Positions 37,337 through 49,711 of a DNA stretch of 64,000 nt are shown piece after piece; the stretch's first letter is position 1, and every line of letters begins with the position of its first letter. Under the pieces are notes generated by a model. That model searched no databases and had not been told where the DNA came from. It saw only the letters and a program-made list of their open reading frames with translations. The stretch comes from Mycobacterium sp. IS-1496 (GTDB lineage Bacteria > Actinomycetota > Actinomycetes > Mycobacteriales > Mycobacteriaceae): positions 1-64,000 of the forward strand of contig NZ_LQIU01000012.1 in the NCBI RefSeq assembly GCF_001499995.1. The letters run 5' to 3'. Both the position numbers and the translations under genes were made by a program.

Positions 37337-39226
37337 ATGCCGTTCCACAACCCGTTCATCAAGGACGGCCTCATCAAGTTCCCCGACAACGGGAACCTGG
37401 TGCGACACGTCGAGCGGTGGGCGAAGGTGCGTGGCGACAAACTGGCGTACCGCTTCATCGACTTCTCCACCGAACGCGACGGCGTGGAGCGCGACCTGTG
37501 CTGGGCCGACTTCGGCGCCCGCAACCGGGCCGTCGGCGCCCGCCTGCAGCAGGTGACCCAGCCGGGCGACCGCGTCGCGATCCTGTGCCCCCAGAACCTC
37601 GACTACCTCGTCGCGTTCTTCGGCACGCTGTACTCCGGCCGCATCGCCGTGCCGCTGTTCGACCCGAACGAGCCCGGCCACGTCGGACGCCTGCACGCCG
37701 TCCTCGACGACTGCACGCCGTCGGCGATCCTGACCACCACCGAGGCCGCCGAGGGCGTGCGCAAGTTCTTCCGCACCCGGCCGGCCAACCAGCGTCCCCG
37801 GGTGATCGCCGTCGACGCGGTCCCCAACGAAGTCGGGCAGACGTGGGAGTCGGTCGACGTCACCCAGGAGACCATCGCCTACCTGCAGTACACGTCGGGT
37901 TCGACGCGCATCCCGACCGGTGTGCAGATCACGCACCTGAACCTGGCCACGAACGTCGTGCAGGTGATTGAGGCCCTCGAGGGCGAGGAGGGCGACCGGG
38001 GTGTGTCCTGGCTGCCGTTCTTCCACGACATGGGCCTGATCACGATCATGATCTCGCCGATGATCGGGCACTACATCTCGTTCATGACGCCCGCGGCCTT
38101 CGTCCGCAGGCCTGGCCGGTGGATCCGCGAGATGGCCCGCAAGGAGGGCGAGACCGGGGGCGTCATCTCCGTCGCGCCGAACTTCGCGTTCGACCACGCC
38201 GCCGCCCGCGGAGTGCCCCGCGAGGGTGAGCCGCCGCTGGACCTGTCCAACGTCAAGGCGCTCCTCAACGGCAGCGAGCCGATCTCGGCGGCCACGGTGC
38301 GCAACTTCAACGAGGCGTTCGGGCCCTTCGGTTTCAGGCCCCAGGCCATCAAACCGTCGTACGGTCTGGCCGAGGCCACGTTGTTCGTGTCCACCACCCC
38401 GGTCAACGAATCCCCCAAGATCGTCACCGTCGATCGCGACGAACTGAACAGCCACCGCTTCGTCGAGGTGCCGCCGGATTCGCCCAAGGCCGTCGCGCAG
38501 GCGTCGGCGGGCAAGGTCGGCATCGCGGAGTGGGCGGTCATCGTGGACCACGACACCGCCACCGAACTCCCCGACGGCCACATCGGCGAGATCTGGATCT
38601 CCGGGCAGAACATGGGCACCGGCTACTGGGGCAAGGAGGAGGCCACCGCCGAGACCTTCCAAAACATCCTCAAGTCGCGGACGAACCCGAGCCACGCCGA
38701 GGGCGCGCCCGACGACGCGACGTGGGTGCGCACCGGTGACTACGGCGCCTTCTACGACGGCGACCTCTACATCACCGGCCGCGTCAAGGACCTGGTGATC
38801 ATCGACGGCCGCAACCACTACCCGCAGGACCTCGAGTACTCGGCGCAGGAAGCCACCAAGGCGCTGCGCACCGGATTCGTCGCCGCGTTCTCGGTGCCGG
38901 CCAACCAGCTTCCCGACGAGGTGTTCGAGAACGCGCACGCGGGCCTCAAACGCGACCCCGACGACACCTCCGAACAACTCGTCATCGTCGGTGAGCGGGC
39001 GCCGGGCGCCCACAAGCTCGACATGGGCCCGATCGCCGACGACATCCGTGCCGCGATCGCCGTACGTCACGGCGTCACCGTGCGCGACGTGCTGCTGACC
39101 CCGGCCGGCGCGATCCCGCGGACCTCGAGCGGCAAGATCGGCCGCCGGGCGTGCCGCTCGGCCTACCTCGACGGCACCCTCCGCAGCGGGAAGGTCGCCA
39201 ACGCCTTCCCCGACGAGACCGACTGA
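37337..39226 (+). CDS. fadD32: Long-chain fatty acyl-AMP ligase FadD32
   Basis: 629 residues from the ATG at 37337, with AGGAGAG upstream, aligning with the fast-grower N-terminus [11 protein letters not shown]. The adenylate-forming core has the P-loop [32 protein letters not shown] and TGDYGAF motifs and the C-terminal catalytic Lys in [12 protein letters not shown]. The FAAL-specific insertion blocking CoA transfer is expected in [13 protein letters not shown] and nearby. It activates meromycolic acid and loads it onto the N-terminal ACP of Pks13, its downstream partner. Confidence 0.96.
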   Translation: MPFHNPFIKDGLIKFPDNGNLVRHVERWAKVRGDKLAYRFIDFSTERDGVERDLCWADFGARNRAVGARLQQVTQPGDRVAILCPQNLDYLVAFFGTLYSGRIAVPLFDPNEPGHVGRLHAVLDDCTPSAILTTTEAAEGVRKFFRTRPANQRPRVIAVDAVPNEVGQTWESVDVTQETIAYLQYTSGSTRIPTGVQITHLNLATNVVQVIEALEGEEGDRGVSWLPFFHDMGLITIMISPMIGHYISFMTPAAFVRRPGRWIREMARKEGETGGVISVAPNFAFDHAAARGVPREGEPPLDLSNVKALLNGSEPISAATVRNFNEAFGPFGFRPQAIKPSYGLAEATLFVSTTPVNESPKIVTVDRDELNSHRFVEVPPDSPKAVAQASAGKVGIAEWAVIVDHDTATELPDGHIGEIWISGQNMGTGYWGKEEATAETFQNILKSRTNPSHAEGAPDDATWVRTGDYGAFYDGDLYITGRVKDLVIIDGRNHYPQDLEYSAQEATKALRTGFVAAFSVPANQLPDEVFENAHAGLKRDPDDTSEQLVIVGERAPGAHKLDMGPIADDIRAAIAVRHGVTVRDVLLTPAGAIPRTSSGKIGRRACRSAYLDGTLRSGKVANAFPDETD

Positions 39227-39274
39227 CGAACGGACCTCGCCTTCCCCCACACACCGCCGCGGGCGGCGAAAGAG

Positions 39275-42200
39275 ATGAACATGTCTGAAACACCGAACAA
39301 TTCGCCCTCCGCCGAGAACCAGCCGGTCGTCGCACAGGGGGAGGACGGCCCTTTGCGGCCCGCCCAGGTCGACATGACCGTCGCCGAGATGCGCGAATGG
39401 CTGCGCAACTGGATCGCCAACGCCACCGGGCAGAGCGCCGACGGGATCGACGAGTCGACCCCGATGGTGGAGCTCGGCCTGTCCTCGCGTGACGCGGTCG
39501 CGATGGCCAGCGACATCGAGGACCTCACCGGTGTCACGCTGACCGCCACCGTGGCGTTCCGCCATCCGACCATCGAGTCGCTGGCGACGGTGATCATCGA
39601 GGGTGAGCCCGAGGTCGTGCACGACGACGACGGCACCGACTGGAGCCGTGAGCGCGACGTCGACGATGTCGCCATCGTCGGCCTCGCCACCCGCTTCCCG
39701 GGGGATATGAACACCCCCGACGAGATGTGGGAGGCGCTGCTCGAGGGCCGCGATGCGATCACCGATCTGCCGGAGGGCCGCTGGGAGGAGTTCCTCGGCG
39801 AGCCGCGGATCGCCGAGCGCGTCGCCAAGGCGGCCACCCGCGGCGGCTATCTCAAGGACATCAAGGGTTTCGACGCCGAGTTCTTCGCCCTGTCGAAGAT
39901 GGAGGCCGACAACATCGATCCGCAGCAGCGGATGGCGCTCGAGCTGACGTGGGAGGCGCTGGAGCACGCGCGCATCCCGGCGTCGAGCCTGCGCGGTTCG
40001 CGCGTCGGCGTGTACATCGGCGCGTCGAACAACGACTACAGCTTCATGTCCGTGGCCGACCCGGGTGTCGCCCACCCGTACGCGATCACCGGCACCACCA
40101 GCTCGATCATCGCCAACCGCGTGTCGTACTTCTACGACTTCCGCGGCCCGTCGATGGCGATCGACACCGCGTGTTCGAGTTCGCTGGTCGCCGCGCACCA
40201 GGGCGTGGCCGCGCTGCGTGCCGGTGAGGCCGATGTCGCGGTGGTCGGCGGCGTCAACGCGCTGATCACCCCGCTGGTGACCATCGGGTTCGACGAGGTC
40301 GGCGGGGTGCTCGCCCCGGACGGCCGGATCAAGTCGTTCTCGCAGGACGCCAACGGCTACGCCCGGTCCGAGGGCGCGGGCATGCTCGTGCTCAAGCGCC
40401 TCTCCGATGCCCGGCGCGACGGTGACGAGATCTACGCGGTGATCGCGGGCAGCGCGGTCAACCACGACGGCCGGTCCAACGGCCTGCTCGCCCCGAACCC
40501 CGACGCGCAGGCCGAGGTGCTGCGCAAGGCCTACAAGGACGCCGGCATCAACCCGCGCGACGTCGACTACGTCGAGGCGCATGGCACCGGCACCATCCTG
40601 GGTGACCCGATCGAGGCCGACGCGCTCGGCCGGGTGATCGGGCGCAACCGGCCCGTCGACAAGCCCGCCCTGCTGGGTGCGGTGAAATCCAATGTGGGAC
40701 ACCTGGAGTCGGCCGCGGGTGCGGCCAGCCTGGCGAAGGTGGCGCTGTCGCTGCGCAACGACAAGCTGCCGCCGTCGATCAACTACACCGGCCCGAACCC
40801 CTACATCGACTTCAACGCCGTGCGGCTGAAGGTCAACGACAGCGTCTCCGACTGGCCGCGTTACAGCGGTCACGCCATCGCCGGTGTGTCCGGCTTCGGC
40901 TTCGGCGGCGCGAACGCGCACCTGGTTCTGCGCGAGGTGCTGCCCAGCGATCTCGTCGAGCCCGAAACCGAGCAGGTGGTCGAGGTGACCGCCGAGCCGA
41001 ACCAGCCCGCCGTGTACGTGGGCGGGGTGCGGATGGACGAGTACGGCGAGTTCATCGATGACGATGACCTGGACAATGACGGTCTGGACCGGCCGGCCGC
41101 GGCGGCCGAACCCGAATACGAACTGCCCGGCCTCACCGACGAGGCGCTGCGACTGCTCGAGGTCGCACGCGAAGAGCTGGAGGCGCAAGAGCAGCCCACT
41201 ACGCTGGTGCCCCTTGCGGTTTCGGCATTCCTGACCTCGCGTAAGCGGGCCGCGGCCGCCGAGCTGGCCGACTGGATCGACAGCGAGGAGGGGCGGGCGT
41301 CGTCGCTCGAGTCGATCGGCCGGACGCTGTCGCGGCGTAACCACGGCCGCTCCCGCGCGGTGGTGATGGCCCGTGACCACGACGAGGCGATCAAGGGGCT
41401 GCGCGCCCTGGCCGAGGGCAAGCAGAGCCCGAACGTCTACAGCGCCGACGGGCCGGTCACCAACGGGCCGGTCTGGGTGCTCGCCGGTTTCGGTGCGCAA
41501 CACCGCAAGATGGGCAAGAGCCTGTATCTGCGCAACGAGGTGTTCGCCGACTGGATCAACAAGGTGGACAGCCTCATCCAGGACGAGCGCGGGCACTCGA
41601 TCCTCGAACTCATCCTCGACGACGCCATCGACTACAGCGACGACACCACCGAGCTGCCGATCGAGAAGGTGCAGCTGGTCATCTTCGCGATCCAGATCGC
41701 GCTCGGTGAGCTGCTCAAGCATCACGGCGCCACACCCGGTGCGGTCGTCGGCCAGTCGCTCGGCGAGGCCGCCGCGGCGTACTTCTCCGGCGGTCTGTCG
41801 CTGGAGGATGCCACCCGCACCATCTGCTCGCGCAGCCACCTGATGGGTGAGGGCGAGGCGATGCTGTTCGGCGAGTACATCCGGCTGATGGCGCTGGTGG
41901 AGTACTCCGCCGACGAGATCAAGACGGTGTTCTCCGACTACCCGGACCTCGAGGTGTGCGTCTACGCCGCCCCCAATCAGACCGTCATCGGCGGTCCTCC
42001 CGCGCAGGTCGACGCGATCATCGAACGGGCCGAGAAAGAGGGCAAGTTCGCCCGCAAGTTCCAGACCAAGGGCGCCAGCCACACCACACAGATGGATCCG
42101 CTGTTGGGCGAACTGGCGGCCGAGCTGGTCGGCATCACCCCGCACCCGCTGCAGATCGGCTACTACTCGACGGTGCACGAGGGCAAGTTCCTGCGTGCGG

Positions 42201-44806
42201 GCAGCGACCCGATCCACGACGTGGACTACTGGAAGAAGGGCCTGCGTCACAGCGTCTACTTCACCCACGGCATCCGCAACGCGGTCGACAACGGCCACAC
42301 CACGTTCCTCGAACTCGCCCCGAACCCGGTGGCGCTCATGCAGGTCGGGTTGACGACGATGTCGGCGGGTCTGCACGACGGACAGCTCATCGCCACGCTG
42401 GCCCGCAAGCAGGACGAGGTCGACTCGATGACCGCGGCGATGGCGCAGCTGTTCGTGCACGGCCACGACCTCGACATGCGCACGCTGTTCCCGCGGCGCT
42501 CGCGTGGGCTGGCCGGTGCGCTGGACTACGCGAACATCCCGCCGACGCGCTTCCGCCGTAAGCCGCACTGGCTCGACGTGCGCTTCAGCGGCGACAACGC
42601 CGGCGTCATGCCGGGCAGCCACGTCGCCACCCCGGACGGCAGGCACGTGTGGGAGTACAGTCCTCGCGGCGCCGTGGACGCTCAAGCTCTGGCGGCGCTC
42701 GTGAAATCCGCTGCCTCGCAGGTGTTCCCGGATGCCGCGGTGGCAGCGGCCGAACAGCGTGCGCTGCCCGGTGACGGCGCCCGCCTGGTGACCACGCTGA
42801 CCCGCCATCCGGGTGGGGCGGCGGTGCAGGTGCACGCCCGGATCGACGAGTCGTTCACGCTGGTCTACGACGCGATCGTCACCCGCGGCGGCGCGGCTCA
42901 GGTTGCATCTCCGCTGATCGCGGCGGGGCATCTGCCCACCGCGGTGGCGACCGGAACGGTTGCGGCGCAGACTGATTCGCCGGCGCTGGCGGGCGGCGAG
43001 CCGGACGACGACGCGGCGATCCTGTCCGACAACCTCACCCAGGGCGCGAATCTGGGTGCGGGCCTGGGTAAGTGGTCACCGGATTCCGGTGAGACGGTGC
43101 GCGACCGGTTGGGCCGGATCGTCGGCGGTGCCATGGGTTACGAGCCCGAGGACCTGCCGTGGGAGGTGCCGCTCATCGAGCTCGGCCTGGACTCCCTGAT
43201 GGCGGTGCGGATCAAGAACCGCGTCGAATACGACTTCGACCTGCCGCCGATCCAGCTGACCGCGGTGCGTGACGCAAACCTCTACGCCGTCGAACAGCTG
43301 ATCGTCTACGCGATCGAGCACCGCGACGAGGTCGACCAGTTGGCCGAGTCGCAGAAAGGCAAGACCGCCGAGGAGATCGCCGCTGAGCAGGCCGAGCTGA
43401 TGGGCGGGGCGTCCACCGTGGCCGAGCTCGAGGAGAAGCTGGCCGCAGCGGGGCATCCGCTCGGCGCGTCGGAAGAGGCCGCCGAACAGGCCGCGGTGTT
43501 GTCGGGAGCGAACGAGACCACGGCGACCACACCGGTGCCCGATCCGCAGGCCGAACCGAGCACGCAGGGCGACGGTGCGGCGGGTATCCCGGCCCCGCCG
43601 ACCGATCCGTCGGGACCGACGGCGAACATCCCTGCGCCGCCGACCAACCCGGCCGGCCCGGACACCGCCAAGTCGTCCGCCGCCAAGGCCGCCGCGCAGG
43701 TGCTCACCCAGGAGGCCGTCACCGAGGCGCTGGGTGCCGACGTGCCGCCGCGTGACGCGGCCGAACGCGTCACGTTCGCCACCTGGGCGATCGTCACCGG
43801 CAAATCGCCGGGCGGCATCTTCAACGAGCTGCCGAAGGTCGACGACGCCACCGCGCAGAAGATGGCCGAGCGGTTGACCGAGCGGGCCGAAGGCACCATC
43901 ACCGCCGACGAGGTGACGGCCGCCAAGACCATCGAGGAGCTGGCCACCACGGTGCGCGACCACCTCGAGGCGGGCAAGGTCGACGGCTTCGTCCGGGTGC
44001 TGCGCGCACCGCAGGAAGGCAGTGACCGCGTCCCGGTGTTCGTGTTCCACCCGGCTGGCGGGTCGACGGTGGTCTACGAACCGCTGCTCAACCGGCTGCC
44101 CGCCGACACCCCGGTGTACGGCATCGAGCGGGTCGAGGGTTCGGTCGAGGAGCGGGCCGCCGAATACGTGCCGAAGCTGCTCGAGATGCACAAGGGGCCG
44201 TTCATCCTGGCCGGTTGGTCGCTGGGCGGGGTGCTGGCCTACGCCTGCGCGATCGGTCTGAAGCAGGCCGGTGCGGACGTGCGGTTCGTCGGCCTCATCG
44301 ACGCGGTGCGCGCCGGCGAGGAGGTCCCGCAGACCAAGGAGGAGACCCGCGCCCGCTGGGAGCGGTACGCCCGGTTCGCCGAGCGCACGTTCAACGTGCA
44401 GATCCCGGAGATCCCGTACGAGGAGCTGGAGAACCTCGACGACGAGGGTCAGGTCAGGTTCGTCATGGAGGCCGTCGCGGCCAGCGGCGTGCAGATCCCG
44501 GGCGGCATCATCGAGCACCAGCGCACGTCGTACCTCGACAACCGCATGATCGACACCGCCGAGATCAAGCCGTACGACGGGCACGTCACGCTGTACATGG
44601 CCGACCGCTACCACGACGACGCGATCTACTTCGAACCGCGATACGCCACCCGCCAACCCGACGGCGGCTGGGGTGAGTATGTTTCGGAGCTGGAAGTGGT
44701 CCCCATCGGAGGTGAGCACATCCAGGCGATCGACGAGCCGTACATCGCGAAGGTGGGTGCCCACATGAGCGAGGCGATCAACCGTATCGAGGCCCAGGGG
44801 AAGTAG
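39275..44806 (+). CDS. pks13: Mycolate condensing polyketide synthase Pks13
   Basis: 1843 residues (1841 from a second ATG at 39281, which has better spacing to AAAGAG). Domains in order: N-terminal ACP with phosphopantetheine Ser71 in LGLSSRDA; ketosynthase with nucleophile Cys300 in DTACSSS and HGTGT; acyltransferase with Ser828 in GQSLGEA; second ACP with Ser1307 in LGLDSLMAV; an Ala/Pro-rich linker; and thioesterase with Ser1649 in [11 protein letters not shown]. It condenses meromycoloyl and carboxylated alpha chains to the alpha-alkyl beta-keto precursor of mycolic acids, releasing it to trehalose. It lies between its two partners, FadD32 and AccD4. Confidence 0.97.
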   Translation: MNMSETPNNSPSAENQPVVAQGEDGPLRPAQVDMTVAEMREWLRNWIANATGQSADGIDESTPMVELGLSSRDAVAMASDIEDLTGVTLTATVAFRHPTIESLATVIIEGEPEVVHDDDGTDWSRERDVDDVAIVGLATRFPGDMNTPDEMWEALLEGRDAITDLPEGRWEEFLGEPRIAERVAKAATRGGYLKDIKGFDAEFFALSKMEADNIDPQQRMALELTWEALEHARIPASSLRGSRVGVYIGASNNDYSFMSVADPGVAHPYAITGTTSSIIANRVSYFYDFRGPSMAIDTACSSSLVAAHQGVAALRAGEADVAVVGGVNALITPLVTIGFDEVGGVLAPDGRIKSFSQDANGYARSEGAGMLVLKRLSDARRDGDEIYAVIAGSAVNHDGRSNGLLAPNPDAQAEVLRKAYKDAGINPRDVDYVEAHGTGTILGDPIEADALGRVIGRNRPVDKPALLGAVKSNVGHLESAAGAASLAKVALSLRNDKLPPSINYTGPNPYIDFNAVRLKVNDSVSDWPRYSGHAIAGVSGFGFGGANAHLVLREVLPSDLVEPETEQVVEVTAEPNQPAVYVGGVRMDEYGEFIDDDDLDNDGLDRPAAAAEPEYELPGLTDEALRLLEVAREELEAQEQPTTLVPLAVSAFLTSRKRAAAAELADWIDSEEGRASSLESIGRTLSRRNHGRSRAVVMARDHDEAIKGLRALAEGKQSPNVYSADGPVTNGPVWVLAGFGAQHRKMGKSLYLRNEVFADWINKVDSLIQDERGHSILELILDDAIDYSDDTTELPIEKVQLVIFAIQIALGELLKHHGATPGAVVGQSLGEAAAAYFSGGLSLEDATRTICSRSHLMGEGEAMLFGEYIRLMALVEYSADEIKTVFSDYPDLEVCVYAAPNQTVIGGPPAQVDAIIERAEKEGKFARKFQTKGASHTTQMDPLLGELAAELVGITPHPLQIGYYSTVHEGKFLRAGSDPIHDVDYWKKGLRHSVYFTHGIRNAVDNGHTTFLELAPNPVALMQVGLTTMSAGLHDGQLIATLARKQDEVDSMTAAMAQLFVHGHDLDMRTLFPRRSRGLAGALDYANIPPTRFRRKPHWLDVRFSGDNAGVMPGSHVATPDGRHVWEYSPRGAVDAQALAALVKSAASQVFPDAAVAAAEQRALPGDGARLVTTLTRHPGGAAVQVHARIDESFTLVYDAIVTRGGAAQVASPLIAAGHLPTAVATGTVAAQTDSPALAGGEPDDDAAILSDNLTQGANLGAGLGKWSPDSGETVRDRLGRIVGGAMGYEPEDLPWEVPLIELGLDSLMAVRIKNRVEYDFDLPPIQLTAVRDANLYAVEQLIVYAIEHRDEVDQLAESQKGKTAEEIAAEQAELMGGASTVAELEEKLAAAGHPLGASEEAAEQAAVLSGANETTATTPVPDPQAEPSTQGDGAAGIPAPPTDPSGPTANIPAPPTNPAGPDTAKSSAAKAAAQVLTQEAVTEALGADVPPRDAAERVTFATWAIVTGKSPGGIFNELPKVDDATAQKMAERLTERAEGTITADEVTAAKTIEELATTVRDHLEAGKVDGFVRVLRAPQEGSDRVPVFVFHPAGGSTVVYEPLLNRLPADTPVYGIERVEGSVEERAAEYVPKLLEMHKGPFILAGWSLGGVLAYACAIGLKQAGADVRFVGLIDAVRAGEEVPQTKEETRARWERYARFAERTFNVQIPEIPYEELENLDDEGQVRFVMEAVAASGVQIPGGIIEHQRTSYLDNRMIDTAEIKPYDGHVTLYMADRYHDDAIYFEPRYATRQPDGGWGEYVSELEVVPIGGEHIQAIDEPYIAKVGAHMSEAINRIEAQGK

Positions 44807-44811
44807 AGCAA

Positions 44812-46362
44812 GTGACCGAACGGACCACCGCAGCACAGCTCGCCGAACTCCGCGAGAAGCTGGAGCTCGCCAAGGAACCCGGTGGTGCGAAGGCCGCCGC
44901 CAAGCGTGACGCCAAGGGCATCCCGAGCCCGCGGGCCCGCATCCACGCGCTGCTCGACCCGGGCAGCTTCCTGGAGATCGGCGCGCTGGCCCGTACGCCC
45001 GGCGACCCGAACGCGCTCTACGGCGACGGCGTGGTCACCGGCCACGGCACCATCGACGGACGTCCGGTCGGTGTGTTCAGCCACGACCAGACCGTGTTCG
45101 GCGGTTCGGTCGGAGAGATGTTCGGCCGCAAGGTGTCCCGGCTCATGGAGTGGGTGGCCATGGTCGGCTGCCCGATCATCGGCATCAACGACTCCGGCGG
45201 CGCCCGCATCCAGGACCTGGCGACCTCGCTGGCCTGGTACGCCGAACTGGGCCGTCGCCACGAACTGCTGTCCGGTCTGGTCCCGCAGATCTCGATCATC
45301 CTCGGCAAGTGCGCGGGCGGTGCGGTGTACTCGCCGATCCAGACCGACCTCATCGTCGCGGTCCGCGATCAGGGCTACATGTTCGTCACCGGCCCGGACG
45401 TCATCAAGGACGTGACCGGTGAGGACGTCTCGCTCGACGAACTCGGCGGCGCCGACGCGCAGGCCAAGTACGGCAATATCCACACCGTCGTCGACACGGA
45501 GAAGGACGCGTTCCAGTTCGTCCGCGACTACCTCGGCTTCCTGCCGTCGAACACCTTCGACGACGCGCCGATCGTCAACCCGGGCCTGGAACCGGAGGTC
45601 ACCCCGCACGATCTGGAGCTGGACTCGATCGTGCCGGACAGCGACAACACCGCTTACGACATGCACGAGATCCTGCTGCGGATCTTCGACGACGGCGACT
45701 TCCTCGAGGTGGCCGGCCAGGCGGGGCAGGCCATCATCACCGGCTACGCGCGCGTGGACGGGCGGCCGGTCGGCGTCGTCGCCAACCAGCCGATGCACAT
45801 GTCCGGCGCGATCGACAACGAGGCGTCCGACAAGGCGGCCCGCTTCGTGCGGTTCTGCGATTCGTTCAACGTGCCGCTGGTGTTCGTCGTCGACACCCCC
45901 GGCTTCCTGCCGGGCGTCGAGCAGGAGAAGAACGGCATCATCAAGCGCGGCGGCCGGTTCCTCTACGCCGTCGTCGAGGCCGACGTGCCGAAGGTGACGA
46001 TCACGGTGCGCAAGTCCTACGGCGGCGCGTACGCGGTGATGGGGTCCAAGCAGCTGACGTCGGACTTCAACTTCCTGTGGCCGACGGCGCGTATCGCGGT
46101 GATCGGCGCCGAGGGTGCCGCGCAGCTGATCGTCAAGCGCTTCCCGGACCCGAACGCCCCCGAGGTGCAGGAGATCCGGCGGCAGTTCATCGAGGGCTAC
46201 AACCGCGATATGGCGACGCCGTACGTGGCGGCCGAGCGCGGCTACGTCGACGCCGTCATCGAACCGCACGAGACCCGGCTCAAGCTGCGCAGCGCGATGC
46301 GGCTGTTGCGGGACAAGCAGATTCAGCGAGTGCAGCGCAAGCACGGTCTCATCCCGATCTAG
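44812..46362 (+). CDS. accD4: Acyl-CoA carboxylase carboxyltransferase subunit AccD4
   Basis: 516 residues, GTG start five bases after pks13. Both crotonase-fold halves carry oxyanion-hole motifs: [11 protein letters not shown] with [10 protein letters not shown], and DTPGFLPG with [11 protein letters not shown]. It carboxylates the C24-26 acyl-CoA that becomes the alpha branch of mycolates, as part of an AccA3-AccD4-AccD5-AccE5 complex. The tight cluster with Pks13 and FadD32 fits that supply role. A long inverted repeat follows. Confidence 0.95.
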   Translation: MTERTTAAQLAELREKLELAKEPGGAKAAAKRDAKGIPSPRARIHALLDPGSFLEIGALARTPGDPNALYGDGVVTGHGTIDGRPVGVFSHDQTVFGGSVGEMFGRKVSRLMEWVAMVGCPIIGINDSGGARIQDLATSLAWYAELGRRHELLSGLVPQISIILGKCAGGAVYSPIQTDLIVAVRDQGYMFVTGPDVIKDVTGEDVSLDELGGADAQAKYGNIHTVVDTEKDAFQFVRDYLGFLPSNTFDDAPIVNPGLEPEVTPHDLELDSIVPDSDNTAYDMHEILLRIFDDGDFLEVAGQAGQAIITGYARVDGRPVGVVANQPMHMSGAIDNEASDKAARFVRFCDSFNVPLVFVVDTPGFLPGVEQEKNGIIKRGGRFLYAVVEADVPKVTITVRKSYGGAYAVMGSKQLTSDFNFLWPTARIAVIGAEGAAQLIVKRFPDPNAPEVQEIRRQFIEGYNRDMATPYVAAERGYVDAVIEPHETRLKLRSAMRLLRDKQIQRVQRKHGLIPI

Positions 46363-46379
46363 ACCGCTCGCCTCTTCCC

Positions 46380-46440
46380 GCGAGCGTGCGTGTCTGCTCA
46401 CGACGCGCCGTGCCTGACGCCGCCGTCTGTGCACGCTCGC
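46380..46440 (+). terminator. Long hairpin / candidate terminator behind accD4
   Basis: GCGAGCGTGC at 46380-46389 pairs perfectly with GCACGCTCGC at 46431-46440, closing a 41-base loop that could fold further. It begins 18 bases past the accD4 stop. Similar intergenic hairpins with GCGAGCGTGCGTGTCTGC ends are, as I recall, common in mycobacterial genomes and may be a dispersed short repeat. Confidence 0.45.
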
Positions 46441-46481
46441 CGAACGTCGAACGCGCGTGACGGTCGGTACCGTCGGGTCGT

Positions 46482-47687
46482 ATGCGTGACGAAGGCGCGA
46501 TGACAGACGTCCCGGCCGACGTGGTGGATGACAGACGGCCACGTCGTTCCCGAACGAGATGGCGTCGCACGGTGATCGTGTCGGCGATCCTGCTTCTGCT
46601 GTTCGCTGTCCCCTGGTGGACGCTGCTGCTGGCGGGTACGTCCTGGCCGGCGTGGGTCGTCGTCACCGGCTCGCTGATCTTCGCCGCTGCTTTCGTCGCG
46701 ATGCCGGCGATGATGTTCCTCGGCCGCGGTCACACCCGCCCGGACTGGATGTCAGCCACCGCGGACGCGATGCTCGGTGTGGCGTGGGTGCTGTTCGTCT
46801 GGTCGGTACTCGGCAATGGGCTACGGGTGGTCCTGATCGCCGTCGGGGTCGAGGATCCGGTGCGCGGGCGCGCGGTGGCGCTCACCGTGATCGCCGTCTC
46901 GGTGGTCCTGCTGGCGTGGGGTTACGCCGAGGCGATGCGGGTGCCGCGCATCCGGAAGGTCACCGTCGCAATCGCCGGACTAGGTCGCGGGCTCGACGGG
47001 CTGCGCGTCGCGGTCATCACCGATACGCACTACGGCCCGATCGACCGCACCCGATGGTCGGCGGCCGTGGTGGGGCGGGTCAACGAACTCGGCGCCGACA
47101 TCGTCTGCCACGTCGGCGACATCGCCGACGGAATCGTGAGCCGGCGGATGGACCAGGCCGCTCCGCTGGCCGACGTGGCCGCCTCCTCGGCCCGGGTCTA
47201 CGTCACCGGCAATCATGAGTACTTCAGCGAGGCGCAGGGCTGGCTGGACTACATGGAACGGATCGGCTGGGCGGCTCTGCACAACCGCCACATCGTCGTC
47301 GAGCGCGGCGGTGACCGCCTCGTCGTCGCCGGCGTCGACGACGCGACGGCCAAGGCGTCCGGTCTGCGCGGGCACGGCGCCAACCTCGACGCCGCTCTCG
47401 CCGGCGCGGACGGCGCACTGCCGGTCCTCCTCATGGCGCATCAGCCCAAGCAGGTCGCCCACGCGGTGCGCGCCGGGGTGGATCTGCAAATCTCCGGTCA
47501 CACGCACGGCGGCCAGATCTGGCCGTTCAACGTCCTGGTCCGGCTCGAGCAGCCGGTGGTCCAGGGCCTCAGCACGCACGGCGAGAAGACGCAGCTGTAC
47601 ACCAGCCGCGGTACGGGATTCTGGGGTCCGCCGTTCCGGATCTTCGCGCCGAGCGAGATCTCGCTGTTGACGCTGCGCCGGACCTAG
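46482..47687 (+). CDS. Membrane-anchored metallophosphoesterase
   Basis: 401 residues. The first 150 contain about four transmembrane helices after a basic N-terminus. The calcineurin-like catalytic domain follows with all metal motifs in order: VITDTHYG, VGDIADG, TGNHEYF, LLMAHQP, and SGHTHGGQIWPF. It resembles YkuE/YaeI-type enzymes that hydrolyse phospholipid pyrophosphate or UDP-sugar bonds at the membrane. ATG at 46482 or 46500. Not present at this location in M. tuberculosis as I recall it. Confidence 0.85.
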   Translation: MRDEGAMTDVPADVVDDRRPRRSRTRWRRTVIVSAILLLLFAVPWWTLLLAGTSWPAWVVVTGSLIFAAAFVAMPAMMFLGRGHTRPDWMSATADAMLGVAWVLFVWSVLGNGLRVVLIAVGVEDPVRGRAVALTVIAVSVVLLAWGYAEAMRVPRIRKVTVAIAGLGRGLDGLRVAVITDTHYGPIDRTRWSAAVVGRVNELGADIVCHVGDIADGIVSRRMDQAAPLADVAASSARVYVTGNHEYFSEAQGWLDYMERIGWAALHNRHIVVERGGDRLVVAGVDDATAKASGLRGHGANLDAALAGADGALPVLLMAHQPKQVAHAVRAGVDLQISGHTHGGQIWPFNVLVRLEQPVVQGLSTHGEKTQLYTSRGTGFWGPPFRIFAPSEISLLTLRRT

Positions 47688-47701
47688 GGGGCACTTGCGC
47701 G

Positions 47702-48346
47702 ATGAGTTCCGCGCCCGCATCGGGTCTGTCCGGCATGCGAAAGATCAAAGCCGGACTGTTCATCGCTCTCGATGGGGTCGTCGAGGCGCCCGACGAGTGG
47801 CACTTCCCGTACTTCAACGACGAGATGGGCGCGGCCGTCGACGCCACGCTCGGCGCCGCCGAGACCGTCCTGCTCGGCCGCAGGACCTACGACAGCTTCG
47901 CCGGCGCGTGGCCACAGCGGGAGCGCGACGGCGGTGAGGACGCCGAGTTCGCCCGGCAACTCGGGGACATGCGCAAGATCGTCGTCTCGCGTCAGCGTCT
48001 GCGATTCGACTGGCGAAACTCCGAACAGCTTGCCGGCGAACTCACCGACGCCGTGGCCGCGCTGAAGTCCGAGCCGGGCGGCGACATCGCGATGAGCGGA
48101 TCGGTGTCGGTGGTGCGTCAACTACTCGACGCCGGCCTGCTCGACGAACTGCATCTGCTCGTACATCCGATCGCCGTTCGTCGAGGTGAACGCCTCTTCG
48201 ACGGCGGCGGCCCGTCGCTCCCGCTGCGGGTGCTGTCGGCGCAGACCTTCTCCACGGGTGTGCTGAACCTGGTGTACGCGCCGGCGGAGGCGCCGCAAGC
48301 GCAGGGCTACGACGAGGCAAAGGCGCACCTGTCCGCGCAGCGATGA
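47702..48346 (+). CDS. RibD-C / dihydrofolate-reductase-fold protein
   Basis: 214 residues (203 from the second ATG at 47735). The core KIKAGLFIALDGVVEAPDEWHF, ETVLLGRRTYDSFAGAWP and DIAMSGSVSVVRQLLDAGLLDELHLLVHPI are typical of the dihydrofolate reductase family/RibD C-terminal fold, which binds NADPH. Members of this standalone group are mostly uncharacterised reductases. No signal peptide; probably cytoplasmic. It begins 15 bases after the phosphoesterase gene. Confidence 0.82.
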   Translation: MSSAPASGLSGMRKIKAGLFIALDGVVEAPDEWHFPYFNDEMGAAVDATLGAAETVLLGRRTYDSFAGAWPQRERDGGEDAEFARQLGDMRKIVVSRQRLRFDWRNSEQLAGELTDAVAALKSEPGGDIAMSGSVSVVRQLLDAGLLDELHLLVHPIAVRRGERLFDGGGPSLPLRVLSAQTFSTGVLNLVYAPAEAPQAQGYDEAKAHLSAQR

Positions 48347-48392
48347 CCCCCGCACTCCCACCCGCAAAGGCGAGGGCGCATAGGATTCGCCC

Positions 48393-49688
48393 ATGCCGCT
48401 TGCGGAAGGCGAGGTGATCGCCGGGTACACGATCCTGCGGTCTCTCGGACACGGCGGTATGGGCGAGGTCTACCTGGCGCAGCATCCACGGCTTCCGCGC
48501 CAGGATGCGCTCAAGGTGCTCACCGCCGCGGTCTCCGCCGACGACGAGTACCGCCAGCGGTTCCAGCGCGAAGCCGACATCGCCGCCACGCTGTGGCACC
48601 CGCACGTCGTGTCGGTGCACGACCGCGGCGACGTCGAAGGCCTGCTGTGGATCTCGATGGACTTCGTGCAGGGCACCGACGCGGCCAGGCTGCTCGCCGA
48701 GCGCTACCCGCACGGCATGCCGCCCGACGTGGTGGCCCGCATCATCACCGCGGTCGCCTCCGCGCTCGACCACGCCCACGAGCGCGGCCTGTATCACCGC
48801 GACGTCAAACCCGCGAACATCCTCATCGCCAATCCCGGATCGCCCGACGAGCGCCCGATGCTGGCCGATTTCGGCATCGCCCGCCAGGCCGGTGACGCCA
48901 GCGGGCTTACCGGGACGAACATGACCGTGGGGACCGTCGCCTACGCCGCCCCCGAGCAGCTGCGCGGCGACGACATCGACGGCCGGGCCGACCAGTATGC
49001 CCTCGCCGCGACCGCGTACCAGTTGCTCACGGGCACACCGCCGTTCACGCACAGCAATCCGGCCGTCGTGATCAGCGCGCACCTGACCGCCGACCCGCCG
49101 GCGATCGGTTCGGTGCGTCCCGAACTGTCCGGACTCGGTCCGGTGTTCGGCCGGGCGCTGGCGAAGTCGCCGGACAAGCGGTTCGACAAGTGTGTCGACT
49201 TCGCGCGGGCACTCGAGCACCGCATCGGCAGCGACGACGCCGCCATGGAGACGGTGTCGTCGAAAGCCGCGGCAGTGCCCCGCCACGCCAAACCGGTCAA
49301 GCCCAGGCGGTGGCCGCGGGCGCTCCCGGTCACCGCCGCGGCGGTGACGGCGGCGGTCCTGGCGGCCGCCGGGGTGTTCTGGTTTCTCCAGCGCGACGAC
49401 GCCGCGACGAATGCGGCACCGGCGCTCCCGGTCGTCGTCGTCGGCGCGGACTGCGCGACGATGGGCGCGGCCGGCGTGACCACCACCGGCACCCCCGCCT
49501 ACTGCGCCAGGCTGACCGATACGAACGAGACGATCTGGTCGAAGTACCAGGGCGAGTTCGACAGTCTGTCCGTCCCCGCGGGGACGAGCCCCGACGAGGC
49601 CAACGTGCGGGTCTGCATGGAGCAGACGAATCAGTCGCAGGCCGACTGTGACGCTGCGATCAGCCGCCACAACGCCGCCAACAGCTGA
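48393..49688 (+). CDS. Transmembrane Ser/Thr protein kinase
   Basis: 431 residues. The kinase domain (about 1-285) has the glycine loop GHGGMGEV (19-26), catalytic Lys41, [10 protein letters not shown] (Asp137) and DFG at 159-161, with activation-loop Thr residues in [17 protein letters not shown] membrane helix spans about 308-332, and an external domain of about 95 residues contains four Cys (354, 371, 408, 419) likely to make two disulfides. It resembles PknF/PknI-type sensors in size. Its last 11 codons and stop lie within the left copy of the flanking duplication, and part of that end recurs beside embB. Confidence 0.92.
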   Translation: MPLAEGEVIAGYTILRSLGHGGMGEVYLAQHPRLPRQDALKVLTAAVSADDEYRQRFQREADIAATLWHPHVVSVHDRGDVEGLLWISMDFVQGTDAARLLAERYPHGMPPDVVARIITAVASALDHAHERGLYHRDVKPANILIANPGSPDERPMLADFGIARQAGDASGLTGTNMTVGTVAYAAPEQLRGDDIDGRADQYALAATAYQLLTGTPPFTHSNPAVVISAHLTADPPAIGSVRPELSGLGPVFGRALAKSPDKRFDKCVDFARALEHRIGSDDAAMETVSSKAAAVPRHAKPVKPRRWPRALPVTAAAVTAAVLAAAGVFWFLQRDDAATNAAPALPVVVVGADCATMGAAGVTTTGTPAYCARLTDTNETIWSKYQGEFDSLSVPAGTSPDEANVRVCMEQTNQSQADCDAAISRHNAANS

Positions 49689-49711
49689 CCGCCTGCGGCT
49701 GGATGCGGATC
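49656..49711. repeat. Left copy of duplication flanking the HNH element
   Basis: Two blocks, 21 bases (49656-49676) and 24 bases (49688-49711), match the right copy at 44 of 45 positions, separated by 11 bases here and 5 in the right copy. The first block is the kinase C-terminus; the second reads as the embB C-terminus (IRIQP) on the minus strand but lacks its stop codon. Confidence 0.85.

Noticed and set aside
37229-42931. A 1,900-codon open frame on the minus strand opposite fadD32 and pks13
   Set aside because: It is a high-GC shadow of strongly coding plus-strand genes with recognised domains; its composition is low-complexity Arg/Gly/His/Val without any motif.
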